Below the pieces are notes generated by a model. The model was given only the letters and a program-made list of their open reading frames with translations, searched no databases and was not told the DNA's origin. Made by a program: the position numbers and the translations under genes. From Mycobacteroides sp. CBMA 271 (GTDB lineage Bacteria; Actinomycetota; Actinomycetes; Mycobacteriales; Mycobacteriaceae), in NCBI RefSeq assembly GCF_009729205.1, contig NZ_VTHB01000004.1:62001-126000 (forward strand): a stretch of 64,000 nt of DNA, read 5' to 3'. Of the stretch, positions 18,518 to 27,453 are shown piece by piece (position 1 is the stretch's first letter; each line of letters starts with the position of its first letter).

Positions 18518-20230
18518 TTGGTGGTGAGCTTGCGAACAGTGATGCCGAACTCGGGGCGCCCGACGCGCACGGCGACGTCGTCCCGGTTAACCCGGCGAGA
18601 CGACCAGATTTTCGGTGGGTACCGCGAGCTGGTGTCTGAAAAGGGGTCCTACTCCCGGGCCTTCGACGAAATGTTCGATGCCGAGGGCAATGTGCGGGGG
18701 CCCTACAAGGGGATCTACGCAGAACTTGCGCCCACCGATGCCGCCGATCTGGCGGCCCGCTCCGACGCGTTGGGCAGGGCGTTCATCGACCAGGGCATCA
18801 CGTTCTCGCTGTCGGGCCAGGAACGCCCGTTTCCGTTGGACCTAGTGCCGCGGGTGATCGCTGCCGCCGAGTGGTCGCGGCTGGAGCGGGGCATCGCCCA
18901 GCGGGTCAGGGCGCTGGAGATGTACCTGGCCGACATCTACGGCGACCAGGAGATCCTGCGCGACGGCGTGATCCCGCGCAGCCTCGTCACCTCCTGTGAG
19001 CACTTCCATCGCGAGGCCGCCGGGATCAACCCGCCCAACGGCGTGCGGATACATGTCGCGGGCATCGACCTGGTCCGCGATGCCCAGGGCACCTTTCGGG
19101 TGCTCGAGGACAATCTGCGATCCCCCTCGGGTGTGTCCTACGTCATGGAGAACCGACGCACCATGGCGCGCGTCTTCCCCGACTTGTTCGCCACCCATCG
19201 AGTGCGTGCGGTAGACGACTACTCTTCGCATCTGCTGCGGGCGCTGCGCAAGTCGGCAGCCACCAACGAGGCCGATCCGACGGTCGTGGTGCTGACTCCG
19301 GGTGTGGCGAACTCCGCGTACTTCGAGCACTCGCTACTGGCCCGGCAGATGGGGGTCGAACTCGTTGAGGGACGCGACCTGTTCTGCCGCGACAACCAGG
19401 TCTACATGCGCACCACCGAGGGCGAGCGTCAGGTCGACGTCATCTACCGACGCATCGACGACACCTACCTGGATCCCATGCAGTTCCGTCCCGATTCGGT
19501 GCTGGGGGTCGCGGGGCTGCTCAATGCCGCACGCGCCGGAAACGTGGTCATCTCCAGCGCCGTCGGCAACGGGGTGGGGGACGACAAGCTCGTCTACACC
19601 TACGTCCCGACCATCATCGAGTACTACCTGGGCGAGAAACCCATTGTGGCGAACGTGGATACGTACCGATGTTGGCTCGACGACGAGCGCGAGGAGGTGC
19701 TGGACCGCATCGATTCGCTCGTCATCAAGCCCGTCGAAGGCTCCGGGGGATACGGAATTGTGTTCGGGCCGGACGCATCCGAGAAGGAACGCGCCGCGAT
19801 CGCCAAGAAGATCAAGGCCGACCCGCGCGGTTGGGTGGCGCAGCCGGTGGTCCAGTTGTCCACGGTGCCCACGAAGATCGGCGACCAGTTGGTACCCCGG
19901 CATGTCGACCTGCGTCCGTTCGCGGTCAACGACGGCGACGACGTGTGGGTGCTGCCTGGCGGGCTCACCCGAGTGGCGCTGCCGGAGGGCTCGCTGGTGG
20001 TGAATTCCAGCCAGGGCGGCGGGTCGAAGGACACTTGGGTGCTCGCCTCGCGGGCATCTGTCGCCGAACGCGAGCTCGCCGGCGCCGAGCTGGTGTCGGA
20101 GCTGCCGGAGCCGACGGAGGTCGAGCAGGGCCCCGAGGTGGCCACCGCGGGACTGCAGCAGCACCAGCTGCAGCAACAACAGGCTCGGATGGTCCCGATG
20201 AGCGCTCGCGCGAAGAGAAGTGAACACTGA
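18518..20230 (+). CDS. Circularly permuted ATP-grasp type 2 protein
   Basis: Up to 570 residues. The start is uncertain: TTG at 18518, GTG at 18521 or 18524, or ATG at 18542 are all in frame and none has a good ribosome site; the conserved part begins near RAFDEMFD. The Rv2411c family has a permuted ATP-grasp fold (GVSYVMENRRTM, VIKPVEGSGGYG) and is predicted to join amino acids or peptides. It is followed with touching codons by alpha-E and transglutaminase genes. The C-terminus is Gln-rich (about 540-560), and a diverged copy of the dispersed repeat (20197-20217) is translated at the end. Confidence 0.88.
   Translation: MVVSLRTVMPNSGRPTRTATSSRLTRRDDQIFGGYRELVSEKGSYSRAFDEMFDAEGNVRGPYKGIYAELAPTDAADLAARSDALGRAFIDQGITFSLSGQERPFPLDLVPRVIAAAEWSRLERGIAQRVRALEMYLADIYGDQEILRDGVIPRSLVTSCEHFHREAAGINPPNGVRIHVAGIDLVRDAQGTFRVLEDNLRSPSGVSYVMENRRTMARVFPDLFATHRVRAVDDYSSHLLRALRKSAATNEADPTVVVLTPGVANSAYFEHSLLARQMGVELVEGRDLFCRDNQVYMRTTEGERQVDVIYRRIDDTYLDPMQFRPDSVLGVAGLLNAARAGNVVISSAVGNGVGDDKLVYTYVPTIIEYYLGEKPIVANVDTYRCWLDDEREEVLDRIDSLVIKPVEGSGGYGIVFGPDASEKERAAIAKKIKADPRGWVAQPVVQLSTVPTKIGDQLVPRHVDLRPFAVNDGDDVWVLPGGLTRVALPEGSLVVNSSQGGGSKDTWVLASRASVAERELAGAELVSELPEPTEVEQGPEVATAGLQQHQLQQQQARMVPMSARAKRSEH
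20197..20217 (+). repeat. Diverged dispersed repeat at the 3' end of the ATP-grasp gene
   Basis: GATGAGCGCTCGCGCGAAGA with one further G resembles the 24-bp family of 3866-3889, with a one-base deletion and a substitution. It encodes the last residues before the stop. Confidence 0.45.
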
Positions 20231-21204
20231 TGCTGGCCCGAAATGCGGAGTCGCTGTATTGGATTGGTCGCTACGTGGAGCGTGCCGATGACACCGCGCG
20301 TATCCTGGATGTCACGGTGCATCAGCTGCTTGAGGACGCCAGCGTCGACCCTGACTACGCCTCCCGGGTGCTGTTGCGCGTGCTGGGTATCGAGGCGCCG
20401 GACATCGTGCTCGACGTGTGGTCGCTCACCGAGCTGGTCGCGTTCAGCGGAGCGCAGGGCGGGTCGATCGTCGACTCCATCTCGTCGGCGCGCGAAAATG
20501 CCCGTGGCGCACGCGAAGTGACCTCCACCGAAATGTGGGAATGTCTCAACACCACGTTCAACGCGTTGGCGGACCGCGAACGCGCTGCTCGCCGGCTGGG
20601 CCCGCACGAGTTCTTTACCTATGTGGAGGGGCGCGCCGCGCAGTTCGCGGGGCTGGCCGACTCGACGCTGAGTCGCGACGACGGCTACCGCTTCTTGGTG
20701 CTCGGCAGGTCCATTGAGCGCGTAGATATGACGGTGCGATTGCTCCTTTCGCGTGTCGGGGACCGGGCGTCCTCGCCCGCGTGGGTGACGCTGCTGCGCA
20801 GCGCGGGTGCACACGACACCTATCTGCGCACCTACCGCGGTGTGCTGGACGCCAATCGGGTTGTCGAGTTCATGCTGCTGGACCGGTTGTTCCCACGATC
20901 GGTGTTCCATTCGTTGCGCCAGGCCGAGCTGAGCCTGGACGAACTGGACCACCGGCCGCACAGCCGAGTCGGCGCGCGCGCCGAGGCCCAGCGGCTGCTT
21001 GGCCGTGCGCGCAGCGAGCTGGAGTTCATGCGTCCGGGTGTGTTGCTGGAGGACCTGCCCACTCGACTGGCCGGATTGCAACTGACCTGCCGAGAGTTGG
21101 GTGAGGCGGTGGCGCAGCAGTACTTCCACGCCGCGCCGTGGGTGGCGTGGACCGATGCCGGTGGCGCCCACGACTTCGAGCCCATTGAAGAGGGAGAAAT
21201 CTGA
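20230..21204 (+). CDS. Alpha-E domain protein
   Basis: 324 residues, mostly helical, beginning MLARNAESLYWIGRYVERAD, the signature of the alpha-E (DUF403) family; Rv2410c equivalent. Many Glu/Arg pairs run through the helices. The family nearly always sits between a permuted ATP-grasp gene and a transglutaminase-like gene, as here. Its start overlaps the upstream stop and its stop overlaps the next ATG. Biochemical role not known. Confidence 0.88.
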   Translation: MLARNAESLYWIGRYVERADDTARILDVTVHQLLEDASVDPDYASRVLLRVLGIEAPDIVLDVWSLTELVAFSGAQGGSIVDSISSARENARGAREVTSTEMWECLNTTFNALADRERAARRLGPHEFFTYVEGRAAQFAGLADSTLSRDDGYRFLVLGRSIERVDMTVRLLLSRVGDRASSPAWVTLLRSAGAHDTYLRTYRGVLDANRVVEFMLLDRLFPRSVFHSLRQAELSLDELDHRPHSRVGARAEAQRLLGRARSELEFMRPGVLLEDLPTRLAGLQLTCRELGEAVAQQYFHAAPWVAWTDAGGAHDFEPIEEGEI

Positions 21205-22043
21205 TGTGGCGCATGCGCATCGTCCACGCCACCGGCTATGCCTACAAGACGCCGGTGACCGCCTCCTACAACGAGGCGCGTCTAACGCCGCGTAGCGACG
21301 GCCGCCAGAACGTCATCCTCAATCGCGTGGAGACGGTCCCCGCCACACGCTCCTACCGGTACGACGACTATTGGGGTACCGCGGTCACGACGTTCGATCT
21401 GCATGCGCCGCACACCGAGCTGGAGGTCACCGGCCTGTCGGTGGTGGAGACCGATGTCGCCGAAAAACCCGAGAATGCGGTGGACTGGGATGAGGTGCAC
21501 GCCAAGGCGGTGATAGACCGATTCGACGAATACCTATCTCCCAGCGCGTATGTCCCGCATAGCAAGAAGGTGCAGGCGGTGGGCAAGAAGATCGCCAAGG
21601 ACGCCACTCCCGCCGAGGCAATTGTTGCGGCATCGAAGTGGGTGCACGCCGAGCTCGACTATGTGCCCGGGACCACGGGCGTGCACTCGTCGGCCCTCGA
21701 TGCGCTCCGCGAGCGCAAGGGTGTCTGCCAGGACTACGCACACCTGACACTGGTCCTGCTGCGCAGTATGGGCATTCCGTCGCGCTACGTGTCGGGCTAC
21801 CTGCACCCCAACGGCGAGGCAGCGGTGGGCGAAACGGTGGACGGACAAAGTCACGCCTGGATCCAGGCCTGGGCCGGCAGCTGGTGGGATTACGACCCCA
21901 CCAACGACAGCGAGATCAACGAGCAGTACGTCACTGTCGGCGTCGGGCGCGACTATTCGGACGTTAGTCCTCTTAAGGGCATCTATTCGGGGGGCGGTTC
22001 GACGGACTTGGATGTTGTGGTGGAAGTCACAAGACTCGCCTAA
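21204..22043 (+). CDS. Transglutaminase-like cysteine protease-fold protein
   Basis: 279 residues. The catalytic Cys is in RKGVCQDYAHL, the His in QSHAWIQAW and the Asp in WWDYDPTND, a full Cys-His-Asp triad. The N-terminal WRMRIVHATGYAY domain is typical of bacterial transglutaminase-like proteins. Together with the two preceding genes it should make or cut amide bonds in a peptide that has not been identified. Rv2409c equivalent. Confidence 0.9.
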   Translation: MWRMRIVHATGYAYKTPVTASYNEARLTPRSDGRQNVILNRVETVPATRSYRYDDYWGTAVTTFDLHAPHTELEVTGLSVVETDVAEKPENAVDWDEVHAKAVIDRFDEYLSPSAYVPHSKKVQAVGKKIAKDATPAEAIVAASKWVHAELDYVPGTTGVHSSALDALRERKGVCQDYAHLTLVLLRSMGIPSRYVSGYLHPNGEAAVGETVDGQSHAWIQAWAGSWWDYDPTNDSEINEQYVTVGVGRDYSDVSPLKGIYSGGGSTDLDVVVEVTRLA

Positions 22044-22105
22044 AAGCGCCAGAAAACGCAGTTATTGCACAGGTGTCTGGCAAGAAGAGTAATAATGCGT
22101 AGACC

Positions 22106-22771
22106 ATGGTGACCAAACAAGCTACCGGGCTATACGGCGGACGAACGGCAGACGAGCGCCGCGCGGAGCGGAGGCGACGCCTCCTGGAGGCGGGGCTCGA
22201 AGTTATGGCCAGCTCAGGCTGGGCGGCGACCACGGTTCGGGAGATCTGCAAGACAGCCGGACTGAACACCCGCTACTTCTACGAGTGCTTCGATGGTCTC
22301 GATGAGCTGCTCGTCGCGGTTTTCGACTGGATCATCGAAGACAGCATCGCCACGGCTGGTTCGGCGATGGCCGCGGCCGACAAGGACTCGCGTTCGCAGG
22401 TGCATGCCGGCGTCGTGGGTGCGGTGACCGCCCTGACTGCTGATCCGCGGCGCGCCCGTGTGATCGCCACCGAGGCGATGGGCAGCCAACGGCTCACCCG
22501 TCGTCGCATGCGGTTGACGCACTACATGGCGCTGATGCTCGGTGCCGCCCGCGCCGAGTTCGATCCGGATGCCGATCCGAACTACACCGCAGTGCAGGCC
22601 GAGGCCCTGGCTGCGGGAGTGGCCGGCACCGTGCTCGCATGGCTGGACGGACGGCTGCGTCTGGAGCGTGAGGAACTGGCCGAGTACACCGCCCAGTTCG
22701 TTGACCAGGCCATGTTCACGTCGACTCCGGTGCGCATAGCGGCGCCGGTGCACAACTCCGTAGAACACTGA
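22106..22771 (+). CDS. TetR-family transcriptional regulator
   Basis: 221 residues. The helix-turn-helix covers about residues 25-65 (WAATTVREICKTAGLNTRYF). The C-terminal ligand domain does not show its effector. The 62-bp upstream gap contains an imperfect inverted pair, CGCAGTTATT and AATAATGCG, that could be its own operator. Targets may be the preceding ATP-grasp operon or itself; this cannot be decided. H37Rv has other genes at this position. Confidence 0.82.
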   Translation: MVTKQATGLYGGRTADERRAERRRRLLEAGLEVMASSGWAATTVREICKTAGLNTRYFYECFDGLDELLVAVFDWIIEDSIATAGSAMAAADKDSRSQVHAGVVGAVTALTADPRRARVIATEAMGSQRLTRRRMRLTHYMALMLGAARAEFDPDADPNYTAVQAEALAAGVAGTVLAWLDGRLRLEREELAEYTAQFVDQAMFTSTPVRIAAPVHNSVEH

Positions 22772-22790
22772 GGTGAGCTGATCGATTCGA

Positions 22791-23390
22791 TCAGCTCCAG
22801 GAGAATCCCGCGCGCAGACGTGCCGCGACGACGTTAAATCGCTCCACGTCCAGAATCGCCCCTTCGCGTCGGATGCCCTCCTCTGGAACGTCCAATACCC
22901 GGTCGAGGCGTACCCAACTGGGTCGTCCGTCGTAGTCCCAGCTTCCACTGCCGAGCGCCACCCAATCCGTGTCGGTGGCGTGTCGCTCCTGGCTCGACAG
23001 CATTAGCCCGAGCAAGACCGAGCCGTCCCGTCCCACCACCAGCACGGGACGGTCCTTCCCCTGTGTCGGGTCGTCCTCGTAAACCACCCACGTCCAGACG
23101 ACTTCCCCAGGATCGGCGCGGCCGTCCAGGTCGGGCGTGTATTCGACGCGACGAGCCCGATGGGCTGTGGGGACGCTGCGGTTGGTGACCGGACGGCCGG
23201 GGATAGCGGTCTGCTCCTCGGGCTCTACGACACCGATGGCCTCCAGGCCGCGCTGCAGTCCGCGCTGGACGAATTCCGACCCCTGTAGTTGCCGCAGCAC
23301 CTTCGGGCCTTCGCGGAACACCACCTGTTCGAGAGTGTCCACCGCGATCTTCCCGAGCCTCCGCCCGAGCGTCTGCCACTGTGACGCCAT
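22791..23390 (-). CDS. PemK/MazF-like protein (Rv2405 family)
   Basis: 199 residues from the ATG at 23390 ([11 protein letters not shown]); the longer frame to 23474 would run into the lepA start region. A helical N-terminal part precedes a PemK/MazF-like SH3-type barrel ([27 protein letters not shown]). MazF toxins are mRNA interferases, but no antitoxin gene is next to it and it is a conserved neighbour of lepA in mycobacteria, so a toxin role is doubtful. It diverges from lepA. Confidence 0.75.
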   Translation of the reverse strand: MASQWQTLGRRLGKIAVDTLEQVVFREGPKVLRQLQGSEFVQRGLQRGLEAIGVVEPEEQTAIPGRPVTNRSVPTAHRARRVEYTPDLDGRADPGEVVWTWVVYEDDPTQGKDRPVLVVGRDGSVLLGLMLSSQERHATDTDWVALGSGSWDYDGRPSWVRLDRVLDVPEEGIRREGAILDVERFNVVAARLRAGFSWS

Positions 23391-23467
23391 GGTGCGAGCA
23401 TACTGACCTGTGTCGCTCCGGGCTGCTCGTGTCAAAAGCACGGTCATCGGCGTGGGACCATGGTGCC

Positions 23468-25321
23468 GTGCCAAGTTTTGCCGACACGACGTTCACCGAC
23501 CCGGCGCTCATCCGAAATTTCTGCATCATCGCCCACATCGACCACGGGAAGTCGACGCTGGCCGACCGGATGCTGCAGCTGACCGGTGTGGTCGACGAGC
23601 GGTCCATGCGTGCCCAGTATCTGGACCGGATGGATATCGAGCGTGAGCGCGGCATCACCATCAAGGCGCAGAACGTACGGCTGCCCTGGAATGTGAACGG
23701 TCAGGATTACGTCCTGCATCTCATTGACACCCCTGGACACGTCGACTTCACCTACGAGGTGTCCCGCGCATTGGAGGCCTGTGAGGGCGCGGTGCTGCTG
23801 GTCGATGCGGCACAGGGTATCGAGGCGCAGACGCTGGCCAACCTGTATCTGGCGCTGGACAAGGATCTGACGATCATCCCGGTCCTCAACAAGATCGACC
23901 TGCCCGCCGCCGACCCGGAGCGGTACGCCGAGGAGATCGCGCACATCATCGGCTGCGAGCCCTCCGATGTGCTGCGGGTCTCGGGTAAAACAGGCGAGGG
24001 TGTCGCCGCGCTGCTCGATGAGACGGTGCGAACAATCCCTGCGCCGCAAGGTGATCCGGACGCCCCGGCGCGCGCGATGATCTTCGACTCGGTGTATGAC
24101 ATCTACCGCGGCGTGGTCACCTACGTTCGCGTGGTCGACGGGAAGATCACCCCGCGCGAGAAGATCGCGATGATGTCGACCGGCGCCACCCATGAGCTGC
24201 TGGAGGTGGGCATCGTCTCACCGGACCCCAAACCCTCTGTGGGCCTTGGGGTCGGCGAGGTGGGTTATCTGATCACCGGAGTGAAGGATGTCCGCCAGTC
24301 GAAGGTCGGCGACACCGTGACCTCCGCGCGCAAGGGTGCCACCACACCGCTGACGGGGTATCGCGAACCCAAGCCGATGGTCTACTCCGGGCTGTACCCG
24401 GTTGACGGATCCGATTACCCGAATCTGCGTGAGGCACTGGACAAGCTGCAGCTCAACGACGCGGCGCTGACCTACGAGCCGGAGACCTCGGTGGCGCTGG
24501 GCTTCGGATTCCGTTGCGGCTTCTTGGGGTTGCTGCACATGGAGATCACCCGCGAGCGGCTGGAGCGCGAGTTCAATCTCGACCTGATTTCCACGGCACC
24601 GAATGTTGTCTACCGGGTGATTACCGAGGCGACGCAGTCGGGTGATCCCGGGTTGACCGTCACCAACCCGTCCATCTGGCCCGAGGGCAAGATCCGTGCC
24701 GTCTACGAGCCTGTCGTGAAGTGCACGGTCATCTCGCCGAGCGAGTTCATCGGTTCGATCATGGAGCTGTGCCAGTCGCGGCGCGGCGAGCTCGGCGGCA
24801 TGGACTACCTGTCGCCGGAGCGCGTCGAGCTGCGCTACACCATGCCGTTGGGGGAGATCATCTTCGACTTCTTCGACTCGTTGAAGTCGCGCACCCGCGG
24901 CTATGCCAGCTTGGACTACGAGGAGTCCGGCGAGCAGGAGGCCGACCTGGTGAAGGTTGACATCCTGCTGCAGGGTGAGGCGGTCGACGCGTTTAGTGCC
25001 ATCGTGCACAAGGACGGTGCCGAGGCGTATGGCAACAAGATGACCGGAAAGCTCAAGGAGCTCATCCCGCGTCAACAGTTCGAGGTGCCGATTCAGGCGG
25101 CCGTTGGGTCGAGAATCATTGCCCGCGAGAATATTCGGGCCATCCGCAAGGATGTGCTTTCCAAGTGCTACGGCGGTGACATCACCCGCAAGCGCAAGCT
25201 GCTGGAGAAGCAGAAGGAAGGCAAGAAGCGCATGAAGACCATCGGCCGGGTCGAGGTGCCGCAGGAGGCCTTCGTGGCCGCGTTGTCCACCGACTCCTCC
25301 GGGGATAAACCGAAGAAGTAG
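23468..25321 (+). CDS. lepA: Elongation factor 4 (LepA)
   Basis: 617 residues from the GTG at 23468, next to the conserved PSFADTTF start; the longer frame to 23381 overlaps the divergent gene. GTPase motifs are [17 protein letters not shown] and NKIDLPAA. LepA acts on the ribosome in elongation or assembly under stress. The C-terminal unique domain ends with a Lys-rich [16 protein letters not shown] stretch. Confidence 0.95.
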   Translation: MPSFADTTFTDPALIRNFCIIAHIDHGKSTLADRMLQLTGVVDERSMRAQYLDRMDIERERGITIKAQNVRLPWNVNGQDYVLHLIDTPGHVDFTYEVSRALEACEGAVLLVDAAQGIEAQTLANLYLALDKDLTIIPVLNKIDLPAADPERYAEEIAHIIGCEPSDVLRVSGKTGEGVAALLDETVRTIPAPQGDPDAPARAMIFDSVYDIYRGVVTYVRVVDGKITPREKIAMMSTGATHELLEVGIVSPDPKPSVGLGVGEVGYLITGVKDVRQSKVGDTVTSARKGATTPLTGYREPKPMVYSGLYPVDGSDYPNLREALDKLQLNDAALTYEPETSVALGFGFRCGFLGLLHMEITRERLEREFNLDLISTAPNVVYRVITEATQSGDPGLTVTNPSIWPEGKIRAVYEPVVKCTVISPSEFIGSIMELCQSRRGELGGMDYLSPERVELRYTMPLGEIIFDFFDSLKSRTRGYASLDYEESGEQEADLVKVDILLQGEAVDAFSAIVHKDGAEAYGNKMTGKLKELIPRQQFEVPIQAAVGSRIIARENIRAIRKDVLSKCYGGDITRKRKLLEKQKEGKKRMKTIGRVEVPQEAFVAALSTDSSGDKPKK

Positions 25322-25344
25322 GTCGCGCGCCGCCGATCAGTACC

Positions 25345-25405
25345 GGCGAGTGTGCGATTTACGGTGCTTTTCGCAAGAATCCCACCGAAATCCGCACACT
25401 CGGCT
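25345..25405. terminator. Hairpin between lepA and the DUF899 gene
   Basis: GGCGAGTGTGCGATTT (25345-25360) pairs with AAATCCGCACACTCGGCT (25388-25405) with one bulge. It lies between converging genes, so it probably stops both transcripts. It shares the CGAGTGTGCG core with the holA/rpsT hairpin. Confidence 0.6.
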
Positions 25406-26169
25406 CAGTGTTCGCATTCCTGACTCGGCATGCCGACGATGGCTCCGCCCTGCGGCCAGCCGGCGGGGGAGTCCTCCCAGGGCTCCTGACGTCCGTACGG
25501 GGTCAGGTCCAGGAATGGATACCCGACCGCGGAATGGTCCAGCCCGCGCGCGAAAGCCGAGTAAGTATGAAAAACCTCGTCACCGCGGCGCAGGAAGATG
25601 CTCGCACCCGGCCAGTCTCCACGCAGGTCTGCGTCGTTGAAGCCATCGGCATGCAGCTCTTCGACGGGTTTGTAGTTGTACTCGATCGCAACCCGTGACG
25701 AGTCCAGGCTGACGTGGAAGTCGTAGCTGAAATCGCCGTCATTGGTGGAGTACCACGGGAACGTCCACCGGTGTTCGTCGCGGTAGCGCGCGATGCTGAC
25801 GTACGGTGCGCGCGACACGCACGCGAAGGTGACGCCCTTGTCGGTCAAGAGCTTCCGGTCCCGCTCGGTGAACGTCATCTCGGCGGCCCCGGTGCAGCTG
25901 GGACACCCGCGATCGATCTCGTCGATCCACATGAAGTGGTGGATGTACAGCGTGTGCCGCCCCTCGAACAGGTCCACGAGCCGCACATGGCCGTCGGGAC
26001 CCTCGAAGACGTAGTCCTTGTCGACCTTGACCATGGGCAGCCGTCGGCGTTCGGCGTTGACGGCATCGCGCAGATGCGTGGCTTCTCGTTCGCGGGCAAG
26101 CAGTGTCCTGCGCGCCGCCAGCCATTCTTCGCGGCTCACGACGTCGGGGTAGGCGGTTGGTGTGCTCAT
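25405..26169 (-). CDS. DUF899 thioredoxin-like protein
   Basis: 254 residues. The N-terminus (SREEWLAARRTLLAREREAT) and the segments FEGPDGHVRLVDLFEGRHTL and CPSCTG match the DUF899 family, which has a thioredoxin-like fold. The CPSC pair could be redox-active. No signal peptide. Function is not established; some members are annotated as dithiol-disulfide isomerases. It diverges from the nitronate monooxygenase gene. Confidence 0.8.
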   Translation of the reverse strand: MSTPTAYPDVVSREEWLAARRTLLAREREATHLRDAVNAERRRLPMVKVDKDYVFEGPDGHVRLVDLFEGRHTLYIHHFMWIDEIDRGCPSCTGAAEMTFTERDRKLLTDKGVTFACVSRAPYVSIARYRDEHRWTFPWYSTNDGDFSYDFHVSLDSSRVAIEYNYKPVEELHADGFNDADLRGDWPGASIFLRRGDEVFHTYSAFARGLDHSAVGYPFLDLTPYGRQEPWEDSPAGWPQGGAIVGMPSQECEH

Positions 26170-26224
26170 ACCTATACCGACCCACCTGGGTCCGAAAACT
26201 CATCGCGCCGATACGCTGAGATGC

Positions 26225-27223
26225 ATGAGTAGCGTGCTTGGCGGGCTTGCCCTTCCGGTGGTCGGTGCCCCGATGGCCGGGGGCATCACTGTTGCGGCGT
26301 TGGCGCGCGGCGTGAGCGCCGCGGGAGGTTTCGGCCTGATGCCCGCCGGGTATCGCAGCGTCGCGCAGCTGGAGCAGGACCGCGCCGACATGGGGGATCT
26401 GCCCTTCGGCTTCAACGTGTTTGTCCCCACCCCCGATCAGGGTGCCGATCTGAGTGAGTATCTGGACAGGCTGAAGGTCTGGGCTGACAAGCTCGAGGTC
26501 GCTCCCGGCGATCCGGTGTGGCATGACGACGCGTACACCGACAAGATCGAGTACCTGGTCACTCGCCCGGTCCCGGTGGTGTCGTTCACCTTTGGCGTGC
26601 CGTCGGCGCAGGACGCGCACAGGCTGCGTGGAGCCGGATCCGAGGTATGGATCACCGTGACCAGTGCCGCCGAGGCCACGATCGCTGCGGGCATCGGCGC
26701 AGATGCGCTGATTGTGCAGGGCCCGGAGGCTGGAGGGCATCGCGGCAGTTTCGATGCGGGTGCTCCGGAGGAGCCGCTGCTGGACCTGATAGCGAAGGTG
26801 CGGGAGGTGACCGCGCTGCCGCTCGTCGCCGCCGGGGGCATCATGGACGGCGCCGACATTGCCCGGGTGCTGAGTGCCGGCGCCGTTGCCGCGCAGCTCG
26901 GGACCGCGCTGGTGGTGACCGACGAGTCGGGCGCCAAACAGGTCTACAAGGACGCGCTGCTGCAACCGGCCGAGACGGTGGTGACCCGGGTGTTCTCCGG
27001 TCGGCCGGCGCGAAGCATCTCGAACGCATTCCAGCGGGATATGGAATCGGTTGCCCCGGTGAGCTTCCCGGCGCTGAATTCGGCGACCAAGGATCTCCGG
27101 GCGAGCGGCGACCCCGATGTGATGTCGCTGTGGGCCGGGACTCAACATCACCGTGCTCGGGCGCTCCCGGTGGCAGAGTTGATGGCCACCTTGGCGGCCG
27201 AGCTGAACGCGGCTCAGGGTTAG
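26225..27223 (+). CDS. Nitronate monooxygenase (NMO/2-nitropropane dioxygenase family)
   Basis: 332 residues from the ATG at 26225; the longer frame would overlap the divergent gene. A TIM-barrel FMN enzyme: LALPVVGAPMAGG at the start, VQGPEAGGHRGSF with the catalytic His, and AAGGIMDGADI with the phosphate-binding loop are the family motifs. It oxidises toxic nitronates such as propionate 3-nitronate. Followed within nine bases by a small membrane protein gene. Confidence 0.88.
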   Translation: MSSVLGGLALPVVGAPMAGGITVAALARGVSAAGGFGLMPAGYRSVAQLEQDRADMGDLPFGFNVFVPTPDQGADLSEYLDRLKVWADKLEVAPGDPVWHDDAYTDKIEYLVTRPVPVVSFTFGVPSAQDAHRLRGAGSEVWITVTSAAEATIAAGIGADALIVQGPEAGGHRGSFDAGAPEEPLLDLIAKVREVTALPLVAAGGIMDGADIARVLSAGAVAAQLGTALVVTDESGAKQVYKDALLQPAETVVTRVFSGRPARSISNAFQRDMESVAPVSFPALNSATKDLRASGDPDVMSLWAGTQHHRARALPVAELMATLAAELNAAQG

Positions 27224-27231
27224 GTGAAGAG

Positions 27232-27414
27232 ATGAAACCGGTTGCTCTGATGTGGACCATGGTCGTCGCCGCGTGCGTGTTGATCGGTCTTGACGTGTTG
27301 ATTTACATGGCAGGGCCGCGCAGCGGTAACTCCACTGGCGCCCTGGTGGGACTGCTGTTATTCAATCTGATGCTGTTCGTTGGACTCGGCGTCTACCTTC
27401 GCCGCCAACGCTAA
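27232..27414 (+). CDS. Small two-helix membrane protein
   Basis: 60 residues from the ATG at 27232, behind ggtgaaga. Two hydrophobic segments (about 5-24 and 34-54) and a basic YLRRQR tail predict a small inner-membrane protein. It follows the nitronate monooxygenase gene closely and should share its transcript. Function unknown. Confidence 0.65.
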   Translation: MKPVALMWTMVVAACVLIGLDVLIYMAGPRSGNSTGALVGLLLFNLMLFVGLGVYLRRQR

Positions 27415-27453
27415 AGACGGGGCTAGCCCCCGAGTCGCACCTACGATGGTGCG

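Noticed and set aside
19624..21171. Long minus-strand ORF of 515 codons
   Set aside because: It is antisense to the ATP-grasp and alpha-E genes, which have clear family motifs; the antisense frame has none.
25739..27151. Long minus-strand ORF of 470 codons
   Set aside because: It is antisense to nitronate monooxygenase and its His/Arg-rich content is typical of shadows in GC-rich DNA.
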